From Hippasteria phrygiana (Eukaryota; Echinodermata; Asteroidea; Valvatida; Goniasteridae): DNA of 64,000 nucleotides. The first letter of the stretch is position 1; each line of letters begins with the position of its first letter. Location of the stretch: positions 62,001 through 126,000 of the forward strand of contig JAZGUH010000208.1 in assembly GCA_037893225.1 (NCBI GenBank), written 5' to 3'. Positions 1 through 10,587 of the stretch are shown piece after piece. The notes beneath the pieces were generated by a model. It saw only the letters and a list, made by a program, of their open reading frames with translations. It was not told the origin of the DNA and ran no database searches. Position numbers and translations under genes: made by a program.

Positions 1-50
1 TTTGTTGCGAGGTTTGAATTTTCTTAAAGAGTTCTAACGCTCTGAAGCTG
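1..50 (+). repeat. Partial satellite monomer at left edge
   Basis: The last 50 bp of a monomer with the TTCTTAAAGAG ... CGCTCTGAAG ending that precedes most class A monomers. The array therefore continues leftward beyond the window. Confidence 0.95.
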
Positions 51-93
51 GCGATGGTCTCAAATTGTTGCGCTAGATCTAAGCTACCCATAC

Positions 94-121
94 TTGACCA
101 AAAATTACTGGATTTGGTCAA
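94..121. other. Class A-specific inverted repeat (9-bp arms, 10-bp loop)
   Basis: TTGACCAAA at 94-102 is the exact reverse complement of TTTGGTCAA at 113-121, with a 10-bp loop at 103-112. The right arm exists in nearly every monomer of the array, the left arm only in class A and its derivatives. A sub-variant with TTGACAAAA (monomers at 4969, 8480, 27506, 31696, 41979 and others) breaks one base pair. Whether it extrudes as a hairpin in DNA or RNA is unknown. Confidence 0.9.
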
Positions 122-124
122 TAT

Positions 125-145
125 CCCGTTCAATTATGAACAGGG
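125..145. other. Dyad CCC-GTTCA-ATTA-TGAAC-A-GGG
   Basis: Arms GTTCA (128-132) and TGAAC (137-141) flank ATTA, and CCC (125-127) can pair with GGG (143-145) past a single unpaired A at 142. The inner core TTCA-ATTA-TGAA is kept in essentially all monomers. In most B, C and X monomers the outer pair is A opposite A, so the arm is one base pair shorter. In class A it is G opposite C. It lies 3 bp after the class A hairpin, so A monomers carry two dyads in a row. Confidence 0.85.
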
Positions 146-286
146 AAAGGAGGGGCGTTCATCTGAACATTTGGCAAACGTTAAGCAGCCACAATGCAGT
201 AAACGGGAGAACGCAAACAGAGTTCACAGGAAGAAATTTGTTGCGAGGTTTAAATTTTCTCGAAAAGTTCTAACGCTGTAAAGCTG

Positions 287-520
287 GCGATGGTCTCAAA
301 TTGTTGCGCTAGATCTAAGCTATCCATACGTATAAAAGTTACTGGATTTGGTCAATATCCCATTCAATTATGAAAAGGGAAATGAGGGGCGTTCATCTGA
401 AAATGTGGCAAACGTTAAGCAGTCACAATGCAGTAAACGGAAGAACGCACACAGAGTTCACGGGAAGAAATTTGTTGCGAGGTTTGAATTTTCTCGAAGA
501 GTTCTAACGCTCTGAAGCTG
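287..520 (+). repeat. Class B monomer, 234 bp (representative)
   Basis: Class B has CTATCCATACG, then TATAAAAG or the GTGTAAAAG variant, CCCATTCAATTATGAAAAGGG around the dyad (A opposite A at its outer pair) and the purine tract GAAATGAGGGG. It follows class A in most repeat units. Compared with A it is 2 bp shorter because the TTGACCAAAAA block is absent. Confidence 0.93.
331..338 (+). promoter_or_regulatory. TATA-box-like TATAAAAG, recurrent in class B, C and X monomers
   Basis: TATAAAAG matches the eukaryotic TATA consensus and sits in ACGTATAAAAGTTAC in most B, C and X monomers. In class A it is replaced by the inverted-repeat block. In D1, D2 and some B monomers it is changed (GTGTAAAAG, GTGTGAAAA). 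The match is short and the repeats share ancestry, so its recurrence is not independent evidence of function. Promoter activity is unproven. Confidence 0.2.
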
Positions 521-753
521 GCGATGGTCTCAAATTGTTGCGCTGGATCTAAGCTACCCATACGTATAAAAGTTACGGGATTTGGTCAATATTCCATTCA
601 ATTATGAAAAGGGAAAGGAGGGCGTTCATCTGAAAATGTGGCAAACGTTAAGCAGTCACAATGCAGTAAACGGGAGAACGCACACAGAGTTCACGGGAAG
701 AGATTTGTTGCGAGGTTTGAATTTTCTTAAAGAGTTCTAACGGTCTGAAGCTG
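521..753 (+). repeat. Class C monomer, 233 bp (representative)
   Basis: Class C has GCTGGATCT (no BglII site), usually TATTCCATTC, and AGGAGGGCG with one G fewer than the AGGAGGGGCG or ATGAGGGGCG of other classes, which explains 233 instead of 234 bp. In the left half it normally closes the trimer immediately before the next class A monomer. Confidence 0.93.
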
Positions 754-1924
754 GCGATGGTCTCAAATTGTTGCGCTAGATCTAAGCTACCCATACTTGA
801 CCAAAAATTACTGGATTTGGTCAATATCCCGTTCAATTATGAACAGGGAAAGGAGGGGCGTTCATCTGAAAATTTGGCAAACGTTAAGCAGCCACAATGC
901 AGTAAACGGGAGAACGCAAACAGAGTTCACTGGAAGAAATTTGTTGCGAGGTTTAAATTTTCTCGAAAAGTTCTAACGCTGTAAAGCTGGCGATGGTCTC
1001 AAATTGTTGCGCTAGATCTAAGCTATCCATACGTGTAAAAGTTACTGGATTTGGTCAATATCCCATTCAATTATGAAAAGGGAAATGAGGGGCGTTCCTC
1101 TGAAAATGTGGCAAACGTTAAGCAGTCACAATGCAGTAAACGGAAGAACGCACACAGAGTTCACGGGAAGAAATTTGTTGCGAGGTTTGAATTTTCTCGA
1201 AGAGTTCTAACGCTCTGAAGCTGGCGATGGTCTCAAATTGTTGCGCTGGATCTAAGCTACCCATACGTATAAAAGTTACGGGATTTGGTCAATATCCCAT
1301 TCAATTATGAAAAGGGAAATGAGGGGCGTTCCTCTGAAAATGTGGCAAACGTTAAGCAGTCACAATGCAGTAAACGGAAGAACGCACACAGAGTTCACGG
1401 GAAGAAATTTGTTGCGAGGTTTGAATTTTCTCGAAGAGTTCTAACGCTCTGAAGCTGGCGATGGTCTCAAATTGTTGCGCTGGATCTAAGCTACCCATAC
1501 GTATAAAAGTTACGGGATTTGGTCAATATTCCATTCAATTATGAAAAGGGAAAGGAGGGCGTTCATCTGAAAATGTGGCAAACGTTAAGCAGTCACAATG
1601 CAGTAAACGGAAGAACGCACACAGAGTTCACAGGAAGAAATTTGTTGCGAGGTTTGAATTTTCTCGAAGAGTTCTAACGCTGTGAAGCTGGCGATGGTCT
1701 TAAATTGTTGCGCTGGATCTAAGCTACCCATACGTATAAAAGTTACTGGATTTGGTCAATATCCCATTCAATTATGAAAAGGGAAAGGAGGGGCGTTCAT
1801 CTGAAAATGTGGCAAACGTTAAGCAGTCACAATGCAGTAAACAGGAGAACGCACACAGAGTTCACGGGAAGACATTTGTTGCGAGGTTTGAATTTTCTTA
1901 AAGAGTTCTAACGCTCTGAAGCTG
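754..1924 (+). repeat. Pentamer unit, 1171 bp, within the trimer domain
   Basis: A (754), B (990), a second B/C-like 234-bp monomer (1224), C (1458) and a 234-bp X-like monomer (1691) replace the usual trimer. The monomers at 990 and 1224 share GTTCCTCTGAAAATG and look like a local duplication. The corresponding unit at 3330 lacks one of them. Confidence 0.88.
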
Positions 1925-2160
1925 GCGATGGTCTCAAATTGTTGCGCTAGATCTAAGCTACCCATACTTGACCAAAAATTACTGGATTTGGTCAATATCC
2001 CGTTCAATTATGAACAGGGAAAGGAGGGGCGTTCATCTGAACATTTGGCAAACGTTAAGCAGTCACAATGCAGTAAACGGGAGAACGCAAACAGAGTTCA
2101 CGGGAAGAAATTTGTTGCGAGGTTTGAATTTTCTCGAAGAGTTCTAACGCTGTGAAGCTG

Positions 2161-2392
2161 GCGATAGTCTCAAATTGTTGCGCTGGATCTAAGCTACCCA
2201 TACGTATAAAAGGTACTGGATTTGGGCAATATTCCATTCAATTATGAAAAGGGAAAGGAGGGCGTTCATCTGAAAATGTGGCAAACGTTAAGCAGTCACA
2301 AGCAGTAAACGGAAGAACGCACACAGAGTTCACGGGAAGAAATTTGTTGCGAGGTTTGAATTTTCTCGAAGAGTTCTAACGCTGTGAAGCTG
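2161..2392 (+). repeat. 232-bp variant monomer with one-base deletion (CACAAGCAG)
   Basis: A class C type monomer with GGTACTGG, GGGCAATATT and loss of the T in CACAATGCAG. Relatives with the same deletion start at 5205, 5906, 8716 (233 bp because its purine tract is the longer form) and 30057. Finding the deletion at 30057, 21 kb away from the others, shows that left-domain sequence types recur beyond the middle domain. Confidence 0.9.
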
Positions 2393-2626
2393 GCGATGGT
2401 CTTAAATTGTTGCGCTGGATCTAAGCTACCCATACGTATAAAAGTTACTGGATTTGGTCAATATCCCATTCAATTATGAAAAGGGAAAGGAGGGGCGTTC
2501 ATCTGAAAATGTGGCAAACGTTAAACAGTCACAATGCAGTAAACGGGAGAACGCACACAGAGTTCACGGGAAGACATTTGTTGCGAGGTTTGAATTTTCT
2601 TAAAGAGTTCTAACGCTCTGAAGCTG
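2393..2626 (+). repeat. Class X monomer, 234 bp (representative)
   Basis: Class X starts GCGATGGTCTTAAATTG instead of the usual CTCAAATTG, has GCTGGATCT, CCCATTC and the full AGGAGGGG tract. It commonly has ACGTTAAACAG (or, in 11.3-29.6 kb, ACATTAAACAG) and GACATTTG. It occurs directly before class A or before the truncated monomer. Confidence 0.88.
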
Positions 2627-3329
2627 GCGATGGTCTCAAATTGTTGCGCTAGATCTAAGCTACCCATACTTGACCAAAAATTACTGGATTTGGTCAATAT
2701 CCCGTTCAATTATGAACAGGGAAAGGAGGGGCGTTCATCTGAACATTTGGCAAACGTTAAGCAGCCACAATGCAGTAAACGGGAGAACGCAAACAGAGTT
2801 CACAGGAAGAAATTTGTTGCGAGGTTTAAATTTTCTCGAAAAGTTCTAACGCTGTAAAGCTGGCGATGGTCTCAAATTGTTGCGCTAGATCTAAGCTATC
2901 CATACGTATAAAAGTTACTGGATTTGGTCAATATCCCATTCAATTATGAAAAGGGAAATGAGGGGCGTTCATCTGAAAATGTGGCAAACGTTAAGCAGTC
3001 ACAATGCAGTAAACGGAAGAACGCACACAGAGTTCACGGGAAGAAATTTGTTGCGAGGTTTGAATTTTCTCGAAGAGTTCTAACGCTCTGAAGCTGGCGA
3101 TGGTCTCAAATTGTTGCGCTGGATCTAAGCTACCCATACGTATAAAAGTTACGGGATTTGGTCAATATTCCATTCAATTATGAAAAGGGAAAGGAGGGCG
3201 TTCATCTGAAAATGTGGCAAACGTTAAGCAGTCACAATGCAGTAAACGGGAGAACGCACACAGAGTTCACGGGAAGAGATTTGTTGCGAGGTTTGAATTT
3301 TCTTAAAGAGTTCTAACGGTCTGAAGCTG

Positions 3330-4266
3330 GCGATGGTCTCAAATTGTTGCGCTAGATCTAAGCTACCCATACTTGACCAAAAATTACTGGATTTGGTCAA
3401 TATCCCGTTCAATTATGAACAGGGAAAGGAGGGGCGTTCATCTGAAAATTTGGCAAACGTTAAGCAGCCACAATGCAGTAAACGGGAGAACGCAAACAGA
3501 GTTCACTGGAAGAAATTTGTTGCGAGGTTTAAATTTTCTCGAAAAGTTCTAACGCTGTAAAGCTGGCGATGGTCTCAAATTGTTGCGCTAGATCTAAGCT
3601 ATCCATACGTGTAAAAGTTACTGGATTTGGTCAATATCCCATTCAATTATGAAAAGGGAAATGAGGGGCGTTCCTCTGAAAATGTGGCAAACGTTAAGCA
3701 GTCACAATGCAGTAAACGGAAGAACGCACACAGAGTTCACGGGAAGAAATTTGTTGCGAGGTTTGAATTTTCTCGAAGAGTTCTAACGCTCTGAAGCTGG
3801 CGATGGTCTCAAATTGTTGCGCTGGATCTAAGCTACCCATACGTATAAAAGTTACGGGATTTGGTCAATATTCCATTCAATTATGAAAAGGGAAAGGAGG
3901 GCGTTCATCTGAAAATGTGGCAAACGTTAAGCAGTCACAATGCAGTAAACGGAAGAACGCACACAGAGTTCACGGGAAGAAATTTGTTGCGAGGTTTGAA
4001 TTTTCTCGAAGAGTTCTAACGCTGTGAAGCTGGCGATGGTCTTAAATTGTTGCGCTGGATCTAAGCTACCCATACGTATAAAAGTTACTGGATTTGGTCA
4101 ATATCCCATTCAATTATGAAAAGGGAAAGGAGGGGCGTTCATCTGAAAATGTGGCAAACGTTAAACAGTCACAATGCAGTAAACGGGAGAACGCACACAG
4201 AGTTCACGGGAAGACATATGTTGCGAGGTTTGAATTTTCTTAAAGAGTTCTAACGCTCTGAAGCTG
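3330..4266 (+). repeat. Tetramer unit, 937 bp, within the trimer domain
   Basis: Monomers start at 3330 (A), 3566 (B), 3800 (C) and 4033 (X). The unit is 234 bp shorter than the otherwise matching pentamer at 754, exactly one monomer, as expected from a one-monomer register shift. Confidence 0.88.
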
Positions 4267-7200
4267 GCGATGGTCTCAAATTGTTGCGCTAGATCTAAGC
4301 TACCCATACTTGACCAAAAATTACTGGATTTGGTCAATATCCCGTTCAATTATGAACAGGGAAAGGAGGGGCGTTCATCTCAACATTTGGCAAACGTTAA
4401 GCAGCCACAATGCAGTAAACGGGAGAACGCAAACAGAGTTCATGGGAAGAAATTTGTTGCGAGGTTTAAATTTTCTCGAAAAGTTCTAACGCTGTAAAGC
4501 TGGCGATGGTCTCAAATTGTTGCGCTGGATCTAAGCTACCCATACGTATAAAAGTTACTGGATTTGGTCAATATTCCATTCAATTATGAAAAGGGAAAGG
4601 AGGGCGTTCATCTGAAAATGTGGCAAACGTTAAGCAGTCACAATGCAGTAAACGGAAGAACGCACACAGAGTTCACGGGAAGAAATTTGTTGCGAGGTTT
4701 GAATTTTCTCGAAGAGTTCTAACGCTGTGAAGCTGGCGATGGTCTTAAATTGTTGCGCTGGATCTAAGCTACCCATACGTATAAAAGTTACTGGATTTGG
4801 TCAATATTCCATTCAATTATGAAAAGGGAAAGGAGGGCGTTCATCTGAAAATGTGGCAAACGTTAAGCAGTCACAATGCAGTAAACGGAAGAACGCACAC
4901 AGAGTTCACGGGAAGAAATTTGTTGCGAGGTTTGAATTTTCTTAAAGAGTTCTAACGCTCTGAAGCTGGCGATGGTCTCAAATTGTTGCGCTAGATCTAA
5001 GCTACCCATACTTGACAAAAAATTACTGGATTTGGTCAATATCCCGTTCAATTATGAACAGGGAAAGGAGGGGCGTTCATCTGAACATTTGGCAAACGTT
5101 AAGCAGTCACAATGCAGTAAACGGGAGAACGCAAACAGAGTTCACGGGAAGAAATTTGTTGCGAGGTTTGAATTTTCTCGAAGAGTTCTAACGCTGTGAA
5201 GCTGGCGATGGTCTCAAATTGTTGCGCTGGATCTAAGCTACCCATACGTATAAAAGGTACTGGATTTGGGCAATATTCCATTCAATTATGAAAAGGGAAA
5301 GGAGGGCGTTCATCTGAAAATGTGGCAAACGTTAAGCAGTCACAAGCAGTAAACGGAAGAACGCACACAGAGTTCACGGGAAGAAATTTGTTGCGAGGTT
5401 TGAATTTTCTCGAAGAGTTCTAACGCTGTGAAGCTGGCGATGGTCTTAAATTGTTGCGCTGGATCTAAGCTACCCATACGTATAAAAGTTACTGGATTTG
5501 GTCAATATTCCATTCAATTATGAAAAGGGAAAGGAGGGCGTTCATCTGAAAATGTGGCAAACGTTAAGCAGTCACAATGCAGTAAACGGAAGAACGCACA
5601 CAGAGTTCACGGGAAGAAATTTGTTGCGAGGTTTGAATTTTCTTAAAGAGTTCTAACGCTCTGAAGCTGGCGATGGTCTCAAATTGTTGCGCTAGATCTA
5701 AGCTACCCATACTTGACCAAAAATTACTGGATTTGGTCAATATCCCGTTCAATTATGAACAGGGAAAGGAGGGGCGTTCATCTGAACATTTGGCAAACGT
5801 TAAGCAGTCACAATGCAGTAAACGGGAGAACGCAAACAGAGTTCACGGGAAGAAATTTGTTGCGAGGTTTGAATTTTCTCGAAGAGTTCTAACGCTGTGA
5901 AGCTGGCGATGGTCTCAAATTGTTGCGCTGGATCTAAGCTACCCATACGTATAAAAGGTACTGGATTTGGGCAATATTCCATTCAATTATGAAAAGGGAA
6001 AGGAGGGCGTTCATCTGAAAATGTGGCAAACGTTAAGCAGTCACAAGCAGTAAACGGAAGAACGCACACAGAGTTCACGGGAAGAAATTTGTTGCGAGGT
6101 TTGAATTTTCTCGAAGAGTTCTAACGCTGTGAAGCTGGCGATGGTCTTAAATTGTTGCGCTGGATCTAAGCTACCCATACGTATAAAAGTTACTGGATTT
6201 GGTCAATATCCCATTCAATTATGAAAAGGGAAAGGAGGGGCGTTCATCTGAAAATGTGGCAAACGTTAAACAGTCACAATGCAGTAAACGGGAGAACGCA
6301 CACAGAGTTCACGGGAAGACATTTGTTGCGAGGTTTGAATTTTCTTAAAGAGTTCTAACGCTCTGAAGCTGGCGATGGTCTCAAATTGTTGCGCTAGATC
6401 TAAGCTACCCATACTTGACCAAAAATTACTGGATTTGGTCAATATCCCGTTCAATTATGAACAGGGAAAGGAGGGGCGTTCATCTGAACATTTGGCAAAC
6501 GTTAAGCAGCCACAATGCAGTAAACGGGAGAACGCAAACAGAGTTCACAGGAAGAAATTTGTTGCGAGGTTTAAATTTTCTCGAAAAGTTCTAACGCTGT
6601 AAAGCTGGCGATGGTCTCAAATTGTTGCGCTAGATCTAAGCTATCCATACGTATACAAGTTACTGGATTTGGTCAATATCCCATTCAATTATGAAAAGGG
6701 AAATGAGGGGCGTTCATCTGAAAATGTGGCAAACGTTAAGCAGTCACAATGCAGTAAACGGAAGAACGCACACAGAGTTCACGGGAAGAAATTTGTTGCG
6801 AGGTTTGAATTTTCTCGAAGAGTTCTAACGCTCTGAAGCTGGCGATGGTCTCAAATTGTTGCGCTGGATCTAAGCTACCCATACGTATAAAAGTTACGGG
6901 ATTTGGTCAATATTCCATTCAATTATGAAAAGGGAAAGGAGGGCGTTCATCTGAAAATGTGGCAAACGTTAAGCAGTCACAATGCAGTAAACGAGAGAAC
7001 GCACACAGAGTTCACGGGAAGAGATTTGTTGCGAGGTTTGAATTTTCTTAAAGAGTTCTAACGCTCTGAAGCTGGCGATGGTCTCAAATTGTTGCGCTAG
7101 ATCTAAGCTACCCATACTTGACCAAAAATTACTGGATTTGGTCAATATCCCGTTCAATTATGAACAGGGAAAGGAGGGGCGTTCATCTGAAAATTTGGCA

Positions 7201-10200
7201 AACGTTAAGCAGCCACAATGCAGTAAACGGGAGAACGCAAACAGAGTTCACTGGAAGAAATTTGTTGCGAGGTTTAAATTTTCTCGAAAAGTTCTAACGC
7301 TGTAAAGCTGGCGATGGTCTCAAATTGTTGCGCTAGATCTAAGCTATCCATACGTGTAAAAGTTACTGGATTTGGTCAATATCCCATTCAATTATGAAAA
7401 GGGATATGAGGGGCGTTCCTCTGAAAATGTGGCAAACGTTAAGCAGTCACAATGCAGTAAACGGAAGAACGCACACAGAGTTCACGGGAAGAAATTTGTT
7501 GCGAGGTTTGAATTTTCTCGAAGAGTTCTAACGCTCTGAAGCTGGCGATGGTCTCAAATTGTTGCGCTGGATCTAAGCTACCCATACGTATAAAAGTTAC
7601 GGGATTTGGTCAATATTCCATTCAATTATGAAAAGGGAAAGGAGGGCGTTCATCTGAAAATGTGGCAAACGTTAAGCAGTCACAATGCAGTAAACGGGAG
7701 AACGCACACAGAGTTCACGGGAAGAAATTTGTTGCGAGGTTTGAATTTTCTTAAAGAGTTCTAACGCTCTGAAGCTGGCGATGGTCTCAAATTGTTGCGC
7801 TAGATCTAAGCTACCCATACTTGACCAAAAATTACTGGATTTGGTCAATATCCCGTTCAATTATGAACAGGGAAAAGAGGGGCGTTCATCTCAACATTTG
7901 GCAAACGTTAAGCAGCCACAATGCAGTAAACGGGAGAACGCAAACAGAGTTCATGGGAAGAAATTTGTTGCGAGGTTTAAATTTTCTCGAAAAGTTCTAA
8001 CGCTGTAAAGCTGGCGATGGTCTCAAATTGTTGCGCTGGATCTAAGCTACCCATACGTATAAAAGTTACTGGATTTGGTCAATATTCCATTCAATTATGA
8101 AAAGGGAAAGGAGGGCGTTCATCTGAAAATGTGGCAAACGTTAAGCAGTCACAATGCAGTAAACGGAAGAACGCACACAGAGTTCACGGGAAGAAATTTG
8201 TTGCGAGGTTTGAATTTTCTCGAAGAGTTCTAACGCTGTGAAGCTGGCGATGGTCTTAAATTGTTGCGCTGGATCTAAGCTACCCATACGTATAAAAGTT
8301 ACTGGATTTGGTCAATATTCCATTCAATTATGAAAAGGGAAAGGAGGGCGTTCATCTGAAAATGTGGCAAACGTTAAGCAGTCACAATGCAGTAAACGGA
8401 AGAACGCACACAGAGTTCACGGGAAGAAATTTGTTGCGAGGTTTGAATTTTCTTAAAGAGTTCTAACGCTCTGAAGCTGGCGATGGTCTCAAATTGTTGC
8501 GCTAGATCTAAGCTACCCATACTTGACAAAAAATTACTGGATTTGGTCAATATCCCGTTCAATTATGAACAGGGAAAGGAGGGGCGTTCATCTGAACATT
8601 TGGCAAACGTTAAGCAGTCACAATGCAGTAAACGGGAGAACGCAAACAGAGTTCACGGGAAGAAATTTGTTGCGAGGTTTGAATTTTCTCGAAGAGTTCT
8701 AACGCTGTGAAGCTGGCGATGGTCTCAAATTGTTGCGCTGGATCTAAGCTACCCATACGTATAAAAGGTACTGGATTTGGGCAATATTCCATTCAATTAT
8801 GAAAAGGGAAATGAGGGGCGTTCATCTGAAAATGTGGCAAACGTTAAGCAGTCACAAGCAGTAAACGGAAGAACGCACACAGAGTTCACGGGAAGAAATT
8901 TGTTGCGAGGTTTGAATTTTCTCGAAGAGTTCTAACGCTGTGAAGCTGGCGATGGTCTTAAATTGTTGCGCTGGATCTAAGCTACCCATACGTATAAAAG
9001 TTACTGGATTTGGTCAATATTCCATTCAATTATGAAAAGGGAAAGGAGGGCGTTCATCTGAAAATGTGGCAAACGTTAAGCAGTCACAATGCAGTAAACG
9101 GAAGAACGCACACAGAGTTCACGGGAAGAAATTTGTTGCGAGGTTTGAATTTTCTTAAAGAGTTCTAACGCTCTGAAGCTGGCGATGGTCTCAAATTGTT
9201 GCGCTAGATCTAAGCTACCCATACTTGACCAAAAATTACTGGATTTGGTCAATATCCCGTTCAATTATGAACAGGGAAAGGAGGGGCGTTCATCTGAACA
9301 TTTGGCAAACGTTAAGCAGCCACAATGCAGTAAACGGGAGAACGCAAACAGAGTTCACAGGAAGAAATTTGTTGCGAGGTTTAAATTTTCTCGAAAAGTT
9401 CTAACGCTGTAAAGCTGGCGATGGTCTCAAATTGTTGCGCTAGATCTAAGCTATCCATACGTATAAAAGTTACTGGATTTGGTCAATATCCCATTCAATT
9501 ATGAAAAGGGAAATGAGGGGCGTTCATCTGAAAATGTGGCAAACGTTAAGCAGTCACAATGCAGTAAACGGAAGAACGCACACAGAGTTCACGGGAAGAA
9601 ATTTGTTGCGAGGTTTGAATTTTCTCGAAGAGTTCTAACGCTCTGAAGCTGGCGATGGTCTCAAATTGTTGCGCTGGATCTAAGCTACCCATACGTATAA
9701 AAGTTACGGGATTTGGTCAATATTCCATTCAATTATGAAAAGGGAAAGGAGGGCGTTCATCTGAAAATGTGGCAAACGTTAAGCAGTCACAATGCAGTAA
9801 ACGAGAGAACGCACACAGAGTTCACGGGAAGAGATTTGTTGCGAGGTTTGAATTTTCTTAAAGAGTTCTAACGCTCTGAAGCTGGCGATGGTCTCAAATT
9901 GTTGCGCTAGATCTAAGCTACCCATACTTGACCAAAAATTACTGGATTTGGTCAATATCCCGTTCAATTATGAACAGGGAAAGGAGGGGCGTTCATCTGA
10001 AAATTTGGCAAACGTTAAGCAGCCACAATGCAGTAAACGGGAGAACGCAAACAGAGTTCACGGGAAGAAATTTGTTGCGAGGTTTGAATTTTCTCGAAGA
10101 GTTCTAACGCTGTGAAGCTGGCGATGGTCTTAAATTGTTGCGCTGGATCTAAGCTACCCATACGTATAAAAGTTACTGGATTTGGTCAATATTCCATTCA

Positions 10201-10587
10201 ATTATGAAAAGGGAAAGGAGGTCGTTCATCTGAAAATGTGGCAAACGTTAAGCAGTCACAATGCAGTAAACGGAAGAACGCACACAGAGTTCACGGGAAG
10301 AAATTTGTTGCGAGGTTTGAATTTTCTCGAAGAGTTCTAACGCTGTGAAGCTGGCGATGGTCTTAAATTGTTGCGCTGGATCTAAGCTACCCATACGTGT
10401 AAAAGTTACTGGATTTGGTCAATATCCCATTCAATTATGAAAAGGGAAAGGAGGGGCGTTCATCTGAAAATGTGGCAAACGTTAAACAGTCACAATGCAG
10501 TAAACGGGAGAACGCACACAGAGTTCACGGGAAGACATTTGTTGCGAGGTTTGAATTTTCTTAAAGAGTTCTAACGCTCTGAAGCTG

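Larger units (their letters stand above)
51..286 (+). repeat. Class A monomer, 236 bp (first of 65 full-length copies)
   Basis: Class A is defined by TTGACCAAAAA where other classes have GTATAAAAG or similar, a 9-to-11 bp replacement that accounts for the two extra bases. It usually also has CCCGTTCA and TGAACAGGG around a central ATTA. The first replacement creates a hairpin (94-121) and the second strengthens a dyad (125-145). The class also leaves a 75-codon + strand frame and an overlapping ~62-codon - strand frame open; I regard both as by-products. Full-length A monomers begin at 51, 754, 1925, 2627 and so on to 62344. They make up about one monomer in three on the left and one in eight on the right. 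Confidence 0.95.
51..10587 (+). repeat. Domain I: ~703-bp trimer HORs
   Basis: Class A monomers begin at 51, 754, 1925, 2627, 3330, 4267, 4969, 5670, 6372, 7075, 7778, 8480, 9182, 9885 and 10588. Twelve of the 14 intervals are trimers of 701-703 bp; the others are a pentamer (754) and a tetramer (3330). By their diagnostic bases the A monomers run in the order a b c, a b d e c, a b d e, a b/c, d. The trimers are thus nested in longer units starting at 51 (2576 bp), 2627 (3745 bp) and 6372 (2810 bp). The one-base differences in trimer length come from the 233/232-bp monomers. Confidence 0.9.

Noticed and set aside
143..154. Purine tract GGGAAAGGAGGGG resembling a Shine-Dalgarno site or a G-quadruplex
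   Set aside because: It is present in every monomer without a following gene, and the setting is eukaryotic satellite. It has too few separate G runs for a canonical G-quadruplex.
241..262. RNA polymerase III B-box-like GGTTTGAATTT
   Set aside because: It lacks the conserved C and the terminal CC of GGTTCGANTCC, and I saw no A box at a proper distance.
54..281. 75-codon + strand open frame beginning MVSNCC, present in most class A monomers (93 codons at 34042, 36378 and 38481)
   Set aside because: It recurs only because class A recurs. The 2-bp length difference of class A shifts the frame past a TGA that stops it in class B. Copies are closed by single changes such as GTCTGAAATTG, and the 93-codon forms arise from TAA becoming TTA. 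No signal, domain or codon pattern supports a protein.
648..836. 60- to 62-codon - strand open frame beginning MNGILT or MEYCPN, repeated through the array
   Set aside because: It is antisense to the satellite, overlaps the + strand frame and spans the boundary of adjacent monomers. It is a by-product of the repeat, with no independent support.
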